Of a stretch of DNA of 16,939 bases, positions 15,099 through 16,939 are shown piece after piece. A program made the translations under genes and the position numbers. Location of the stretch: assembly GCA_964404065.1 (NCBI GenBank), contig CAYOIP010000026.1:1-16939 (forward strand), written 5' to 3'. The notes below the pieces were generated by a model, which made no database searches, had not been told where the DNA came from, and saw only the letters and a program-made list of their open reading frames with translations. Each line of letters begins with the position of its first letter. Position 1 is the stretch's first letter. The DNA is from UBA7396 sp964404065. Lineage in GTDB: Bacteria; Patescibacteriota; Gracilibacteria; BD1-5; UBA6164.

Positions 15099-16874
15099 AT
15101 GAGTGAAACTCTAGATATTCAAACAAATAATCAAAAAAGCGAAATAGCTGGACTATCTCCAGAAAAAGAAGCTCTTTTAAAACAAAAAGAAAATTTTTCT
15201 ACATTTTCTCAGATTATGAAAAGTGCATTAATTTCATCTGAAGAAAAGCAGAAAGTCTTACTTATCATAAATAATTCTGATAAAGTAATTTTAGAAGACT
15301 ATTTTGATTATAATTGATTTAATTTAGTTGATGAAAAATGAATAAAAGATTTTATAAATAACCCTGATTTTTTAAGTATATTAAAAGATTTAACCATTCA
15401 ACAAAAAGATTTAACCATTCAACAAAAAGATTTAACCATTCAACAAAAAGATTTAACCATTCAACAAGAAAATAAAAATTCATATTTAAATTTTAAAGAA
15501 ACATATAATAAAGAAAATAAATTAAAATTAACTAAAGCTATTTGAATAATTAATAATGTAGAGTTTAGCTGATATTTCACAAAATTAAATGAATTAGATT
15601 GAAAATTAGAACAATTAGAAAAATTATTTAAAGATAAAGAGAAAGAAAATAATCCAGAATTCATAAAATTATTTTGAGAACAAATAAAAAAAGAACATGA
15701 TATAATTTTTGAAAAAATTGCTACTTACCTTTCAAAAGACCAAAATGCTATAAAAGTTTTCCAAAAACTTCAAAATGATCCGGAGAGTTATAAAGCATTA
15801 TATACATTTTTACAAAGTTCTGGAAATACTGAAATTGCACAAATTCTGCAAATCATTCCTCAAAATCCAGAAAGTCTAAAAGTTTGAACAAAAAGAGCTC
15901 AAGAAATCCTTGATAAAAGTCCTTATTTCCCAGATAGTGATTCAAAAGATATAAAAACTACATGACATATAATAGAAGCTAGACTTGATGAAAATACCTC
16001 AAAAATAGTTGATACTTCTGAAATTCCACCAAGAACCTTTATTTCTTGAATAAATTGATATCACATAGAAACTAGAACTGTTTCAGGGGAAATTCTCAAC
16101 ATAAGAGCTGCTTTTACTTTAGAAAAAATAAGAATTGGGGGAAAACTACAAACAAATTCAAAACAAATTTTAGATTATAACCAAATATTGCAAGGAAAAG
16201 ACACAAATACAATAACAAAAGAAATTGAAAAATTAAAAAATAAACCTGAGAAAACCTTAGAAGAAGAAACAAAATTAGCTGAACTAGAACAAGAATTAAA
16301 AACCATTCAAGAAATAGAAGATAAAATTAAAAAACTACAAAGTGAAAATCAACTTTTACAAAAAGAATTAGAACAAAAAGAAAATGAATTTTTGAAATAT
16401 TATTCTCTATCTCTTCTAAAAGAAAAAGAACAAACTAGATTACAAGACACTCAAGCAAAAGAAACTATACAATTTTTAGATAATTTATGATTAACCAATA
16501 TTTCACAAGATGACCTACAAAAAATAATTAACTTAGTAAATATAAATCCTCAAAATTTTTGATTATCAAAAAAAATTGATTTAGAAAAATGATTTACAAA
16601 TGAATGATTAGAAAAAAATAAATTTAAAAATGAGTTTATAGAGTTATTTTCAAAATTATACAAAGAAATTTGAATAAAAGTAAATCCAGTTAGAGTCATT
16701 GATTGAAATTGATATGCTCTAGTAGATTCAGAAAATAATCCAGTTGAAAATAAAACTATAAAACAAAGCCTGGAAAGTAATTGAATTACAAGATGATGAA
16801 GTTTAAATATTATAAAAACTATGCAAATATTATCACAAAAACCTGAAGATAAAGAAAAAATAAAGCAAAATTAA
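15099..16874 (+). CDS. Large Gln/Lys-rich coiled-coil protein of unknown function
   Basis: This 591-residue protein lacks a signal peptide or membrane segment and is probably cytosolic. Residues ~97-124 contain four copies of a DLTIQQK heptad. A helical region follows, then a compact, possibly globular segment (SGINGYHIETRTVSGEILNI, residues ~312-331) and a long coiled coil (~365-450, EIEKLKNKPEKTLEEETKLA onward). The C-terminal domain ends in VRVIDGNGYALVDSENNPVE and a short tail. Glycines are often TGA, so the gene is native to this code. Its promoter boxes equal those of the preceding gene, which also has seven-codon Gln-rich repeats, suggesting that the two are co-expressed and may interact. 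I recognise no family. The stop codon lies in the shared palindromic terminator. Confidence 0.8.
15387..15470 (+). repeat. Four-unit 21-bp tandem repeat encoding DLTIQQK heptads
   Basis: Units at 15387, 15408, 15429 and 15450. The first three are identical, and the fourth differs only near its end (AAGAA for AAAAA). The period equals one coiled-coil heptad and preserves the frame. Confidence 0.95.
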
Positions 16875-16886
16875 TTTTGCTTTATT
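16859..16886. terminator. Perfect palindromic bidirectional terminator with both stop codons in it
   Basis: A 28-base perfect palindrome (14-base arms 16859-16872 and 16873-16886) is followed by T-runs on both strands. The stop codon of the plus gene (16872-16874) and that of the converging minus gene (16871-16873) overlap at its centre. Confidence 0.85.
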
Positions 16887-16939
16887 TTTGTTATAAAATC
16901 AACTAAATCTTTTTTTATTTTAGCTTCAAGAGATTGAAC
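16871..16939 (-). CDS. C-terminal end of a converging protein (partial)
   Basis: On the minus strand an open frame enters from the right edge and ends in TAA at the palindrome centre: VQSLEAKIKKDLVDFITKIK, then QN. It is a basic amphipathic helix and too short to identify. Its presence is supported by the two-sided terminator, which implies a converging transcript. Confidence 0.5.
   Translation of the reverse strand, partial: VQSLEAKIKKDLVDFITKIKQN

Noticed and set aside
14918..15470. Tandem repeats considered as CRISPR or attachment-site repeats
   Set aside because: Units are contiguous without spacers, are 21 bp long, and keep the reading frame of coding sequence; they encode coiled-coil heptads.

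Overview
The window is about 17 kb of very AT-rich bacterial DNA (estimated by eye at roughly 25% GC). Read with the standard code, nearly every gene is cut into fragments by in-frame TGA. Read with TGA as glycine (genetic code 25), long intact genes appear, and TGA falls on invariant glycines: the Walker A loops of the ABC-F protein, GQDPYHG of uracil-DNA glycosylase, and the class II motifs of HisRS. TGG still encodes Trp. This places the DNA in the Gracilibacteria (BD1-5) / Absconditabacteria (SR1) group; the very low GC slightly favours Gracilibacteria. All 16 genes whose 3' end lies in the window, 15 of them on firm identifications or clear ORFs and one partial at the right edge, stop with TAA. 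No gene start has a Shine-Dalgarno sequence.

Layout. (1) 1-735, minus strand: an AbiE type IV toxin-antitoxin pair. The AbiEi-like antitoxin is complete, the AbiEii nucleotidyltransferase toxin runs off the left edge, and the promoter carries an inverted repeat at the start site. (2) 787-3188, minus: an operon of a small lipoprotein, DNA polymerase III delta' (holB) and a large type IV prepilin-like protein with an NHL-like segment. (3) 3374-4618, plus: an AAA_14/DUF4143 ATPase, then about 300 bases with no clear gene. (4) 4931-5335, minus: a tRNA operon (Gly-UCC, Ile-GAU, Pro-UGG) with promoter and terminator. (5) 5531-8805, plus: a four-helix membrane protein, a sigma-region-4/HARE-HTH regulator, and an ABC-F ATPase. 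(6) 8821-9125, plus: a promoter, a multi-helix structured RNA of about 270 nt and a terminator, matching no family I recognise; then ung. (7) 9863-10489, minus: a small membrane-anchored protein preceded by a structured leader with two interleaved long helices and a terminator just before its start codon. (8) 10525-12684, plus: a LOG/SLOG-type Rossmann protein and hisS. (9) 12686-14356, plus: a short ORF with three His codons followed by a classical attenuator layout, then a Zn-ribbon GNAT acetyltransferase and an M14 AspA/AstE-type deacylase. (10) 14361-16886, plus: two genes with near-identical promoters, both coding for Gln-rich proteins with in-frame 21-nt heptad repeats. A palindromic terminator is shared with a converging minus-strand gene that leaves the right edge.

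The parts most likely to be undescribed are the RNA at 8854-9125, the interleaved-helix leader at 10291-10455, and the His-codon attenuator at 12749-12887. The attenuator would tie histidyl-tRNA charging to an acyltransferase/deacylase pair directly downstream of hisS.
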